A stretch of 64,000 bases of DNA from Erigeron canadensis (taxonomy: Eukaryota > Streptophyta > Magnoliopsida > Asterales > Asteraceae), in contig NC_057769.1 in assembly GCF_010389155.1 (NCBI RefSeq), positions 30,628,735 through 30,692,734 on the forward strand, given 5' to 3'. The notes under the pieces are model-generated. The model was not told the origin of the DNA. It did no database searches and saw nothing but the letters and a program-made list of their open reading frames with translations. Below, one piece after another: positions 50,144 through 62,593 of this stretch. Each line of letters opens with the position of its first letter. Position 1 is the stretch's first letter. The translations under genes were made by a program, and so were the position numbers.

Positions 50144-50788
50144 CTGACCGAAGCTCTTGCTCGTGCAGGGCTCGAGTCTTCTAATCTGAATGTTGGTATT
50201 GCTTCACTAAGAGCAATGAATGGACGGGTAATTATTACTAATACCGTATTAAGTTATATATATATATATACATATATTCGATTTACGTTGCAATACTGCA
50301 AACGAAACTGGCTAACCAGTTATTGCTAAATAGGTTCAAGGTCTTTAAGCAGAAAAAATCTTTTCTTGTTATAGATGCATTACGTTTGTTAAGTTATTGC
50401 TAAATTATGATATATGAATAAGTTATTGGCTTTTCTAAGTTTTTAAATTGGTAAATTCTTGAAGTTTTGTTGCAATATTTTGCTCATGGCATGGCTGTGG
50501 TAAATGAAGATGTCAAAGGGAAAGGTATCACTATTCCCCCCCCCCCTTTTTTCTAATTTTTCTATTCAGATTGATTGCCTCAAGCATGTACATCATCGAT
50601 CATCTTATAGTAATTTAGCCGTCTTTTTATGTTGATAAGTAGAATTACGCCTGGCAAAATGGGCGGATTTGGGTAACGGGTCGAAACAGGCACCGCTCTA
50701 CGCGGTTCATTTCATTAAGTAGAATTACAGGACCAACATCATTTGCCCCTGTCATTGAAAAAGCAATGACTATAGTGGTACAAAGGTG
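50144..50788 (+). pseudogene. RGLG/copine-type E3 ligase pseudogene fragments (vWA domain)
   Basis: Fragment 1 (50144-50227), after a CAG acceptor, encodes LTEALARAGLESSNLNVGI, then loses one base where the vWA metal site (DFTKSNEWTG) should be. The shifted frame still spells that motif at the DNA level (AGCAATGAATGGACGG). Fragment 2 (50724-50788) encodes GPTSFAPVIEKAMTIVVQ and ends at a GTGAGG donor. Both match the copine/vWA domain of plant RGLG ubiquitin ligases, in the right order. The exons between and after, and the RING finger, are absent. A repeat insertion at 50637-50728 separates the pieces. Confidence 0.7.
50649..50716. repeat. Inserted dispersed repeat with 12-bp flanking duplication
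   Basis: AAGTAGAATTAC at 50637-50648 and 50717-50728 flanks a 68-bp piece made of the common GGCAAAATGGGCGG...GGGTCGAAAC repeat plus ACCGCTCTACGCGGTTCATT, a string also present near 49906. Relatives of the GGCAAAATGGG motif occur at 10270, 40868 and 4520. Confidence 0.5.
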
Positions 50789-50919
50789 AGGTAGTATCAT
50801 GTATTATTAATTAGCAATGCTGATATGGCGTTATGGCTTATAGTTGATTCTCACACACTAAATACAGGTAAAAGGAGCAGTTTAGGTAGAGCAAGTATTT
50901 ACGTATTCCTTTGTCTTCG

Positions 50920-51029
50920 ATGGCAAAAAGGCTAGTTGTTTTAAGTGACATGGGAACTGTCCAAATTTTCAACTTGAAGTTTGATTCAGGGCCATCCAAG
51001 AGCCGTTTCACACCTAATGTTCATGAAAG
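50920..51029 (+). pseudogene. Exon-like segment, unassigned
   Basis: ATG at 50920 opens MAKRLVVLSDMGTVQIFNLK, then DSGPSKSRFTPNVHE, up to a donor (AAG/GTACTC). The protein-like composition and clean donor suggest coding origin, but no family was recognised. It belongs to the same exon mosaic as the RGLG fragments. Confidence 0.35.
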
Positions 51030-51204
51030 GTACTCTAGATCTTTCGTTCTTTACTTTTTCTTGGTAACTTAGTCACACGATAAAAAATTAGAAAGCTGAT
51101 TTCCGAGGATGTGAAATCTGTTGATTACTGTAGACATGAAGTGATTTAGAAATACATTGCTATTATATTTAAGGGGTGTTTGAATGTGCATTTTGAAAAT
51201 GACT

Positions 51205-51374
51205 GATTTAGAAATTTTTTGCAAATAGTTAGTTATAACATGAAGTGCTGTTTGGCCTTTATTTGACTATACCTTTATGTGTTTGTGCTGATTTAGAATT
51301 TTTTTGCAAATAGTTAGTTATAACATGAAGTGCTGTTTGGTCTTTATTTGACTGTGCCTTTATGTGTTTGTGCT
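51205..51374. repeat. Tandem duplication, 85-bp unit, two copies
   Basis: The unit starting GATTTAGAA and ending GTTTGTGCT repeats at an 85-base period with about three differences, so it is recent. Confidence 0.85.
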
Positions 51375-53342
51375 GCTTTATTTGACTCTTATCGACGTAT
51401 TCGCACTAGATCGACACATATTTACAAGTTGCCTATCAAGGGAACCCATAACCTATTGATTGAAGGGTCACCATAAATACCACCAGTGAGATACGGTAAT
51501 GGTTGCAAAATGTGTAGGTTACGGCTGGGTAACGGGACAACTGAGTCTGGTCAAAATTTTAACTTTTTTTTCATTATTGTTAAGGTCGAGTGGGGTTGTG
51601 ACCATGCTTACCAGCAAGGGACTAACGACTAGGATGAGGGAGTAGCTTTGTTATATGTGTGTGAAACCCTCTACATGGTAGTCCATGTATAGGCATCTTG
51701 ACCAGCTATTTTCTAAAATAGCGAGGAGGTTATTGATGGAAATGCGGACTGAAAAAGTGATGAATGTTGCCTATTTAATATGGATGGCAACTTAGTAAAA
51801 TCAATTGCATTGCTTGAATAAAATATGGACACGCAATGTGTGCCATGCAATGTGTGCTCCCCAGGCCAGATACTCCCATCGTGGTAATTTTATTGCATTG
51901 CTTGAATAAAATATGGACACGGGTTCTTGTGATTTTTTCTTAGTATTACTGATATTTAATCAGTATCTATATAATTTTCTATCACTGTTGAGTTGGAACC
52001 TCTCTGGATGGGAAAGCCATACAGGTCCATAAGCAAAAAATTCGAAGTCCAGCATTAAAGTCATGGAATCGATTTTACCTCTCGAAAGTATGTTCTGTAC
52101 CACTTATAGTTCATGTTTTATTATGATAGATAAATACTTATTACATGTTCTCATTTATCATCTTTTTCTAATATTTAATTGCCACTTGCAGGTAATAACG
52201 TTGACTATATTAAGGTTGTGTTGACTTAGGTAAATGAGAAACAATTTGTTTCAATTCTTCAAGGTAATCATATTTGTTATGCCGATCTTTTTGGATCCCG
52301 ATTGTTTTATCAAAAACATATATACTTTGAGTTGTGAAAGTTTTATTTAGAGTTGTCTTGCAGAAGTGTTGTTTACTATTATGTGAACGAGCTGTAACAT
52401 ATGAATAGGAGACTTATATAATTAAAAAGATCACTTTCATATTTGGAGCATTAGTTTGGCGACCTATAAAACCGTGTCATCGTATATGTATTTCTGTCTA
52501 TTTCAGTTCATGATGAAACTGATTGAATTGTATGGTTTACTCTTTTACAGGCACGTAAAAATGTATGGTTAATTAATCGACTAAAGTGTTGGGATGATTC
52601 GAGACGTACATGTTAGAAATTATGCTTGAATTTAGACGGTTGCGACTTACAACAATGTTTAAGTTACACCTTATTAATAAAATTCGGATACTTGCTCATT
52701 TGTTAATTCATTGTATCTTTATTTTGTTAATTCATTGTATCTTTATACATAAAATTAAACATGTTTCGTGTACTTTAAAGTATATATTTATTATTTTTAA
52801 CCCGGTCACAACCGGATATTGTTCTAGTTATTAAATGTTCTTTTAGTCTTTGTTGACAAAAATATATTCTTTATCTAATATATATATGGTTGTCAACTTA
52901 TAACCTCCCGGTCATTTTATACACAAACAGTTTATGTGTATTAATGTATTATTAAATGTTCTAGAATAAATTCAATATAAGTAATATGCTAGCTAGTGCG
53001 GTTTGGCTTGGGTGATACATATCGAACCCATAAAAAATCAAAATCGCTAGTTAATCGAACGACACCGAACCGTTTGCAGCTCCATATCTCATCACTCGTA
53101 CTATTTACATTAGACGTTAAAATTTATATTACACGATTACAATAATCGAATATTTTTGAAAATTTAGAAAGTTTTAATCTTTTTTCTACAAGATACTTCA
53201 TACTAAGGTATAGACTATAGAGTATAGAGTAACAGAAATAAAAATAGAATATAGTGAGTAGATAAGCGGGAATAGCCTATAGTTCGTGTGTCGCATTTTG
53301 CGAGCACGATGCGTCGATGCCAAAAAGTATCAGACGTTGAGC

Positions 53343-53600
53343 TTAATTAATTGGTACTCGTATATTAATGGACAAAATGCGCAATGGCTCCACTTCACGT
53401 GGCTCCTCCAAATGCAATACCCATCGATCGGCTCCCACCACCAGCTTTCCATAAATAATTACTCCGACACGTGTCGCTGTATTGACCCCCATCAGCACTA
53501 TGCCACCAGGAGCACTATCAGTTAAAAGAAGAAAAAAAACAATCCAGGAGCTAGCATTACTCATCATCTCTTGCATAGTGACAAAAAGCCTCCCCAATTC
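53343..53600 (-). pseudogene. Terminal-exon-like frame with hydrophobic segments, unassigned
   Basis: On the minus strand an acceptor (AATTGCCAG) at about 53601 opens 85 codons to a TAA stop. It encodes ELGRLFVTMQEMM, then SSWIVFFLLLTDSAPGGIVL, then TRVGVIIYGKLVVGADRW and a charged end. Composition and codon usage look genuinely protein-coding. No upstream exon was found, so it may be a gene fragment or the last exon of an undetected gene. Confidence 0.35.
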
Positions 53601-54160
53601 CTGGCAATTAACTTTTGTGAATATGTTTTCTAAGGATATTGTGGCACGTAACGTTTTACCAAATTTTATCTTGTTTGATATCATGACATGTAATTATTTT
53701 TGTAAATAAATAAGTAAATATGATTTTACTTTAATTGCTTTGAATATATGCTTAGATTTAAAACTACGGGAAAAAAATATATATATATACTTCATGTATC
53801 CAAACGTCAAATACGTACGTATTATTACAATTGATAGCTACATATTGTCATATTTCGTATAGGGAGTTTTTCACATGTTAGATGTAAATTTGATGAAAAA
53901 ACCTTTATTATGTTATAGCATCAAAATTGAGAGAACAAATTTGTTAAGACGTAGTCGGGATTTAATCATGAAACGGACACATTAAATTTGGGATTGTTAG
54001 CCAAATAAATTTGTATTTCAAAAGCAAAAAGTCATTGTCATATTTCCACCTATGTTGTCATGTTGCTTCATTATTGAGACCAATGCAAACGAAAACAAAC
54101 GGCTGCAATCAAGGGGTGGAACTAGCAATTATTATAATTTAATGACTAGACAGAGATATA

Positions 54161-54582
54161 TCTAATACTTATCTTATAAAACATTTTATATTTTTAAAAA
54201 AAATATATATTTAAACTATCTAAAATATCTTTATTTCCTAATTCACTAATTTAAACATCTCAACCTAATATACCTATAATAACTTTGAACCTCAACCACT
54301 CATTTTTTTTCTCCTACATAAATCATTTTATTACTCTAATTCATTTAAAAAATTTTATCTCAAAAATCATATATCGATAAATTATAAAAATTGTATGGGT
54401 GTTCTTAAAATTTCATGCTCTTTTATTATAGATGTCATTTGATATACTTTCGATGAATTTTTAAATCCAATGACGGAGCCTATATGGCTAAAGCATTTGG
54501 ATATCACACTCTATAACTTATCCCCTCCTATGACTTATCACCCTACCATCTCACCGGCGCAACGCGTGGACATTATCTCTCG
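54161..54582 (+). mobile_element. Helitron-like non-autonomous element, copy 2 (CTCG terminus)
   Basis: It begins A^TCTAATACTTATC and ends with the GC-rich GGCGCAACGCGTGG segment, 12 bases and CTCG then T. Most of its length aligns with 2010-2418. No open frame of note is present. Confidence 0.55.
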
Positions 54583-55750
54583 TATATATATATATATATA
54601 TATACACACGTGTGAATGAATTTAGTGACAAATTTCGTGTATTTTTCTAAATATTGGTGCAATGCATATCAAATTAATGGTCGTATGTTTCATATTGATG
54701 CTAGGCATGTTATGATAGTATATTTGACTACGAGAAGAAAACAAAGTTAAAGATCAAAGTATAGGCTTAAAAAAGAGTCTTCGTTAATTAAACAAAATAA
54801 TGTTCAATTGCACGAAGTTAAGAAATGCACAAGTCCACTGTTTTCACAACATAATAATTAATCTTTTTATTTTATTAATTACCTTTAATTTTACTAGTAA
54901 AAGTTATCTTTGATTTTAAGAGATGCTCGTTACATATCAAGTTACCTACGACAAAGGTTTGTTGGTATCGAATAAATTCGGATTCATAAGTCTCATACAC
55001 ACTAGTCACAATCATACACCACATTACGTGTATGTAAAAACTTTGTTTGACATCAAAATAAATTGGCATTTATAAGTCTTAAACACACAGCCATACACTT
55101 CAATGAATACGATATCTACATTACGCGTATGTATAATCTTATCATCTTCACTTTCACCAATACTACCATTTAAATAATGTTATATCGTTCGACAATCTAT
55201 TTTAGTTTTATTATTTATCACATTAAGGTCATGAGATGTGTAGACATTCTTTATTATTAGTTTATCTTTTTATTTCATGCTACAATTTATTTTTATTTTA
55301 TGTTTTACACATTAAAATTATGAAATGCGTAGGCATTCATTTTTTTGTATTGTATATGGAAAGAGTTGGTAATTATACCAAAGTTATAATACATTTATCA
55401 TAATATATAAGTATTATAGCTATTGTATAAGTATTCATTGCATAAATATGATAGAAATAATTAAAAATATTAATACAAATATCAATTTCCATATAGAAAT
55501 ATCATTTCACCATTCACTTTGTAACACATTTGTGATTTGTGGATATTATCATATCAATTACACTTTTTTATGCTCTATTTTATTTAATTAAATACGTATT
55601 TTATTTAACAGATAGATAAGTAGATAACATAGAAATAGAAATAATTATAAAATGAAATAATAATAAAGGCGGTCGTAATCATCAAGCAATGACATTTCAT
55701 GAGGATTAAAATAATAGAAAAAGACAAACAATTCATACTTTAGAAAAGTC

Positions 55751-55757
55751 TATAAAT
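55751..55757 (+). promoter_or_regulatory. TATA box of the S40-like gene
   Basis: TATAAAT lies about 100 bases before the start codon, followed by an A-rich leader with a run of A at 55820-55836. Confidence 0.65.
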
Positions 55758-55851
55758 ACTCACCCAAAAATGATCAAAAATCACCACATAACTTCCCAAA
55801 CCTAACTTTTCAAATCAAAAAAAGAAAAAAAAAAAAACACTTTTAATTCCA

Positions 55852-56337
55852 ATGGAAGCTCCGGCGACTTATTACGGCATCGGAAACCACCGCTACTTTT
55901 CTGGCGAAACCGTCACTCCAACCGCCACAAACCTAACTTTCGAATTCAACGAATTCGATATCTGGAACGCCGTCGCAGCATCCTCACCGGAATTTCACAA
56001 AAACGCTCGTATCTCAAAAAAACCGTCACCGTCTCCGTCTCCGGCGAATAGAGAGAATCATAGAATGGCGTCGTCGTCGTTGCCGGTAGATGTACCGGAC
56101 TGGTCAATGATACTGAAGAACGAGTTGCCGGAACACCGTAGGATCAATATCGCCGGCGACGATGAATTTGATGAAGATGACGAGTTTTCCGATGATCGAA
56201 TTCCGCCGCATGAGTATTTGGCGAAATTGAGAATAGCGTCGTTGTCCGTACATGAAGGAATTGGAAGGACATTGAAAGGTAGAGATCTGAGTAGAGTTCG
56301 TAACGCTGTTTGGAAGCAAATCGGATTTGAAGATTGA
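55852..56337 (+). CDS. Senescence regulator S40-like protein (DUF584), 161 aa, intronless
   Basis: A single frame encodes a hydrophilic protein. It has an N-terminal F-x-E-F-D-I-W-N-A block (about residues 29-40), a Ser/Pro/Lys stretch around residue 55-65 that could act as a nuclear signal, and LPVDVPDWSMIL (about 77-88). An acidic run (DDEFDEDDEFSDD) precedes PHEYLAKLR, and the C-terminal signature GRTLKGRDLSRVRNAVWKQI ends in GFED. That last block defines the plant S40/DUF584 family: small, usually intronless genes, nuclear where tested, induced in senescence and stress in barley and Arabidopsis. Length is typical. The next gene is MON1 in the same orientation, an adjacency I also recall in Arabidopsis. 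Confidence 0.92.
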   Translation: MEAPATYYGIGNHRYFSGETVTPTATNLTFEFNEFDIWNAVAASSPEFHKNARISKKPSPSPSPANRENHRMASSSLPVDVPDWSMILKNELPEHRRINIAGDDEFDEDDEFSDDRIPPHEYLAKLRIASLSVHEGIGRTLKGRDLSRVRNAVWKQIGFED

Positions 56338-56399
56338 AGAATTTTTACTGAAAAATCAATTAAGGATTTCTGGAAGATATTTTGATTAATTTTTAACCT

Positions 56400-59300
56400 T
56401 TCTTTTACAGTTTTTGGCATATAGTAAAAACTAAAAAGTGAATTTCTAGTAACTGCTTAGATGAGATGAAATGAGATATATACGTATACGGATTGTATGT
56501 AACGGCGGATTCAATTTTGGCAAATTTTGAAAACTGAAATGAATTGAGGAATTTGTTTGTTTTTGTTTATTTCAATGAAATTATATTTTACTTTATTTTA
56601 TTAGTACTCGTATCATTTTTTTGGTGTGATGGCTTTTTTGCCTTTTTGTTGATTGTGGTGTGAAAAGATTGAACTTTAAAAATGGTTTGTTTGAATATGT
56701 TGACCAAGTCTTTTTTGGCAGGAACAATCAACTATTGACTAATTCTTATTTCGATTTTTAAATATAAAAATGTATATGCAATATTAATATAATATCTATA
56801 TGTGAGTTTGCTATATTGTTTTGGTGCGGGATTATACTTGGGTACATTATAACGTGTTTAGATTGGACGGAAATATTAGCTTGTAGGGAATACAAGCATT
56901 TTGGATAAACTTTCATGTTAGAATACAAATTATACAATACTTATCTTTGGTAGCTTCAAAGCAAACTTTCATGTTAAATCAAAATTTGAGTATAAGATAA
57001 AGCGACTAACTAAATACAAATCAACATTTAAGTATTTCTTTCGTGGATAACTTCAAAGCAAACAAACGATCCTAATCCTAACTATATAGATCTTTTTTTC
57101 GTACATAGAGAACGATCTTTGGTAGCTTAGAGAACGATCTTTGGTAGCTACATAGCTAGATCAAACTAATAAATGAAAGTTGACTTACTTATCTAACTTG
57201 AAGTATCTTAGATAGGATTGGAAACTTGAAATAATCTAATGGAAATGGAAACATAAGCATTCATTATTCAAACTCTTTAATCAAATTAGAAAAGGAACCA
57301 CTTGTTGAGTTGTTTCTAAACAGAAATAAAATCGTTTAATTAATTGTATTGTTCAACTACTTCATTTGTTCGTCATTTTAGTATCCATTGTACCACATTC
57401 TTTTTTAATAAACCTAATAATTTACAGAAGTTGTTCAAATATTCATTAACCACTAACTTTACTACTTTAACAACTTCATAGTTCACATATGATGACTATA
57501 GTGATAATCTATACATTTTTTTTAGTTGTACACCATTAAGGCGTTAATTACATTTAAAAATGTTGTATTGTATCATAATAAACATATTTAGTGATGTATG
57601 ACTAAAAAACTACCAGATACAATGCATATTTAGTTAATTAACAAAGTCTATTAAAAACTCATTGTCATGTTAAACTTATGAGAAATGATTAATTAACCTA
57701 AAATTATTAGCCTAATTATCAACCTAACAATTTGAACCTTACACTTGTCATTTCTTATATTTAATTAATAATTAATGCTTAATAGATAAATATTATGTTC
57801 TATTTTGCCCTTCGGAATTTATATAGAGTACAAATGGTTTTTATTTTCAAACAAACAGGCATATTTATATGTTTTAAATACAAATTAAATAAATATTATT
57901 TGTTTACGGAATAAAAATTATTGATCTACCTTCGTTATTATGATATGGTATATACTATTTTGAATACGAATTAAGTAACTTAAACAAATAAATAATCGAA
58001 TAATCATTCAACTGTACATGCATGTCAATAAAAAGAAAGCTTGATTTACTTGATAAAATACTACATAGATATACAAAGGAAATGATGGCTTGATACAATT
58101 CACATCCATTGAATAACTCCAAAATAATATAACACAACGATCCATAACAAACAACACCACCACTATTTAAATGAGTAAAAACACTCATTTCATGCCTAAA
58201 ACAAAGAAAGTCATGTAATTTAAGTCACAATATAGCTATAACCAACGATGAATCTCCAAGAGCTATATTGGAAAATTTTTGTTTAGTGGAATCTCAGAAT
58301 GCATCATTTAGAAAAGCAACATATGACAGATTTATTTTAATCTATTTATAGTATACTAACATATGACTTCAAATATTCAATCACAAGTTCAGTAATAAGA
58401 CATCAGAATGACAAAAAGGATGAAATCGGTTTAATGACAAATATAATGGAATCTATGCATTACATACATACTTTAATTTTGCAGCAAAAAATACAGAGCG
58501 ATAGCTACGCGTGACAAAAGTGATGAACCAAACTTTTGAGTGGTGATAGGTGTTTGGCCCACATGTTTAAATTGATAATTAGGCTAATAATTTTAGGCTA
58601 ATTAATCATTTCTCTAAACTTATTAGTGTATAATTTGTTGTAGCGATGAAGTTTTATTTACATGTGTTCAAGTTATTTTGGATGTTTGTCTGACACACTA
58701 TAATGTGATTACTAAACGTGCTAATTGTATTATAAATTTATAATATAATATTTTTTCAAACTATTTTATCAAAATTTAACCAAACTTAAATCAAGTTAGA
58801 ATTAAACCATTTTTACAATTTTTATGGCCCAATTTTGAATTGGTAATCTGTTTTTGTGTAAGTAATGAATTGTTAGTAGTTTTAGAGTTTTTTTTAGTCA
58901 TTAAGTGTTAAACGTATTAATTGACTAAATGCATAAATTTAGTAAATGCGATTATTTTTTTTTTATTAAGTCAAGGAGGAAACATGAAATTTGAGTTTTT
59001 AATTATTAAGTTTAGGGTTTTGTTAATGACAGCCCTTAGGGCTGTCAGTATAAGTTATTTGGGTGCATTAAAATTTATACTTTGTCATGTGAAAATTCAG
59101 GGGGTGGTTTTTTATGTATAATGTACTACTCTACGTTTATGCATGTAATAAGGTTTTAATGAGAACCCTTAGGGCTGTCATTATCATTTTCTTTAAGTTT
59201 ATTAAGTAAAAAAAAAACAATAGTTACCTTTTATCTTTTTATTTTGGGGTGATTTCATTTTTCTTTCTTACAAATAAATATCAATAAGATTATTTCTAAG

Positions 59301-60517
59301 TTGAAAATAGGTCTATTGTAACTTTTAGCTTAGTTTTAGTGAGCCATTTATTTTTCGATGTAACGAGCTTTTTTCAAAATAATTATTACGAGTACTATTA
59401 GTTTTATTGGTCCAAATTTGCATATTGTTTAATGTGATAATATATGGCATACCAAGACTATCAAACCATTTGAGCATCGTATATGTTAAACACGGTTTTA
59501 AGACAAAACACCATCATTTTTTCATCTACCATTGACACGTAACTCTTTATCCATATTATCATTCATCCTTACCTAGATAAATCATGAACCTACTTACAAA
59601 TACATGATACAGTTATGTATATAAAAAAAACTCGTCCACGTCAAACAAACCTTAGACGTCGCCCTACCCTGAACATTGTTACCTCAAACACATTCATGTG
59701 CTCACACCACACATCAAACCCCACAAATCCCACACCTACCAATCAATTACGATATAATCCCAAACCCAAAAGGTATATTAGGCATTTCATAATAAGTTGA
59801 AAACAATCTAGTTGACTCGTTCTTTTGAATACCAAGCCCATATTTCACTTATTTTTGAAAGGTAAACTTTATTTTCATTGTATCCGGCATACCATTGGAG
59901 GTCATACAATATATAGACAAATTATATACAATAAGGGAGAATATATCTGCTGTTAACAATAGAATACTATCCTCACACATTTTCTTCTTCAATTTAACAT
60001 GATAAAATAAATACCCCAACCCCCCTGAATGTGAGGAGCAACAACTGAGATTTTTTGTTGTTAACAGTATATAAGTTAACCCTATACAACAATTACATGC
60101 AATTAAAATTATTCCATTCCTTCAATTAACGTTTTTTAATTTTATTTTTAAACCATATGTAACCAAATGTTTTAACGTTTAGAACAATCTTGATTTGGCA
60201 AACTTCTACATTAGAAAACCTTTTCTTCCATTTTTTTTTCCGCATGCACCAAAAAGTGACAAACATGATAGTTTTGATTTTATTATTTATTTATTTTGCC
60301 TATTATTTGTCTAACTACCTTGTTTGCTCACAGTTCTCCACCAGGTTTCTGCATATCAAACAACACCTGGCAATTGTAATTTCCATAAATAATAAAAAAA
60401 AATACAGACGCTCTTTAGTCTTCACACCTTTTTTCCCCCAAAATTCCTAACTTAAAAACCCTACAAATTACATCACAAAACTAAAATTTCATCATTAAAA
60501 TTGAAAATCAATCCATA
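56400..60517. other. Intergenic DNA between the S40-like gene and MON1
   Basis: AT-rich sequence. It contains a small tandem of AGAGAACGATCTTTGGTAGC near 57105-57150 and the palindromic-ended MITE at 59024. No coding segment was recognised. The last 150-200 bases are presumably MON1 promoter and 5' UTR. Confidence 0.4.
59024..59183. mobile_element. Short MITE whose ends are themselves palindromic
   Basis: The left end contains GACAGCCCTTAGGGCTGTC (59028-59046), a near-perfect palindrome. The right end carries AACCCTTAGGGCTGTCATTA. So the ends are inverted repeats of each other and each folds on itself. Inner sequence matches 29138-29255. Confidence 0.55.
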
Positions 60518-62593
60518 ATGACAGATAACAAATCAAACTCTTCATCATCAGAAGATGAAGAATCAACAGCTCAAAACCCTAATTCAATCGATACATCACT
60601 AGACGCAATCGAGAATCAGTTATCATCAATCTCATTCCACTCTCCTACCGATTCCGGACCGGAATTCGGTACCGAAAATGCGAGTATTTCGATAGGCGAA
60701 AGCAGTGGTATGGGATCAGGATTGTGGAAAATCAATAATAATAATGATAATAATTTGGAAGGTGAAGAAGAAAGGGGAAATGTGAGTCCTAATAGTAGTG
60801 GATATGCAGGTGAAAGAGGTAGTAGTGTTAGTCTTAGTTCTGGAACTGATGGAATTAAAGAAATTTTCGATAATAATGGTTTCGATGATCATGATGATGA
60901 GGATGGAGTTGTGGCGGTGGATTCGGAGAAAGCGGAACGGATTCACGGTAAACGGCATGCCGATGAGGTGATTGTTATTTTCATTATATGTGAATGTATA
61001 TGTTTTATAATATGAGAAATGATCATTTCGTGCTACATTTTGTACCAAATGTGCATTTAAACACTCGATATTAGTTAATTAAAGACAACTGCCAGTTTCG
61101 TAAACATGCTGTTGACATTTCCTTGTTTGTGACTAGCATTGCTTTCCTGTAAAGTTAGTTGTAGTTTTTGCTTCTAAGCGTTTGAATTCATAGAAGGCTT
61201 TCAGAGTTGAGTGTAGGTTGTAATGGAATAGCGGTCCTACGAAAGAGATATCCGGCATTTTTTAGGTGCATGAGTAAATGCTTTAGTGTTGTTTTAAGAA
61301 CTTGGAACAGTTTATTGGGGCTCAAGCTCTAACGTATATGTAAACGGTAAGTAAGATTTTGAAATGTCATAGTTCTCGTAAGTGTTATGAAGTGCAGACA
61401 ATTAAGGCGACAATAGGATGAAATGCAGATGCTTGTATCACATGACGTGCAGATGCTTGTAGTTTTTTTCTTGAGTTTTCCTTGCTTAACAAGCGTTTTG
61501 TGTCGTCAACTTAAGAAAGTGTTAAAGTTCTTTTCTTTGTTTGGGCAAGTTTGTCTCTGAAGACTTGCATTTCATGTAATTTTGAAAATGCATGAAAATG
61601 TTGATAGTGCCTTTCAAAATTGTTAGTAATGTGTTTTAATTGATGATGCATCAATTGCAGGATGATGCTTCTATGTCTTGGAGGAAAAGAAAGAAACATT
61701 TCTTTATTCTGAGTCACTCTGGAAAACCAATATACTCAAGGTACATCATTATCAATGCTGCATATTATCCCTTTGGGAAACATAAAAATTCAGGAAAGAA
61801 TATCTTTGATGTGTAGTGCATCTTTTCATGGTATGTTCGGTTATATAAATCTTTTAAGAATATAAAAGTTATACATAGTTGCCAGATTCTGATCTCTATG
61901 AATTTCCATGTTAGTGTCATTTTAATGATATATATGAATTCAAAGATTCACTCTAAAATTTGTCCAAACTATTTTTATTCAATTCCTATATGCGCATATT
62001 GATGTTAGATCCCAAATGCATTGACACTGCGTGGAGTAAACATTACTCATTTCGTAGTTTTTGTTTCTTGCTTGTATCTAACGAGTGTAATTTTTGTTTT
62101 AAATGTAATTATTGTTTTAAATAATTAAATGAGTAAATAAACTTCTCTTTGTTTGATAACAGAAAATTACTAAAGTTTTTAAGTTGAAGAGAAAAAAAGA
62201 GAATAATAGAAAGGGATTTCTAGAATTGAATACTGGACTCTTAGATAATGAGAATATAGGGTGGAACTTCGATAATCACATGCCAAAATCCCTTTAGGAA
62301 CATGAATTTTGTTAAAAAGTTTTGGTAGAAATACCTATGCTCTAAATATGTAGGACATTAATTCACACATGACAGGAGTTGTTGATGAGTTGGTATCATT
62401 TGCTTTATGCATTAAATTTTATGATTCATAGAGTATGAATCGGGTTTTATGGATGATACAGTTAAGCAAACAATTTTAACTACTTTTAATTTACTTTATT
62501 TTCCTTTTCGATTACTTTTAGATATGGAGATGAGCACAAGCTGGCGGGATTTTCAGCAACTTTGCAGGCTATAATCTCCTTCGTTGAAAATGG
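60518..62593 (+). CDS. MON1: Vacuolar fusion protein MON1 (SAND family), first three exons, gene continues past the window
   Basis: Exons 60518-60967, 61661-61740 and 62522-62593 join in frame (200 codons and two bases). The first 150 residues are a disordered acidic, Ser/Asn-rich leader. The second and third exons encode [20 protein letters not shown], then [20 protein letters not shown] and IISFVENG, the start of the first longin domain and the diagnostic block of MON1/SAND proteins. With CCZ1, MON1 forms the guanine-nucleotide exchange factor that swaps RAB5 for RAB7 on endosomes and drives vacuole fusion. The donor after exon 1 reads GTGATT. The next exon, expected to begin with an Asp-Arg-Val-like sequence, was not found up to 64000, so intron 3 exceeds 1.4 kb. 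As SAND, this gene is a common expression reference in plants. Confidence 0.9.

Noticed and set aside
56058..56420. Minus-strand frames opposite the S40-like gene
   Set aside because: They are antisense to a conserved coding sequence, with no conserved content of their own.
60716..61048. Minus-strand frame of 110 codons
   Set aside because: It is antisense to MON1 exon 1; its Ile/Thr runs come from the GAT/AAT-rich leader.
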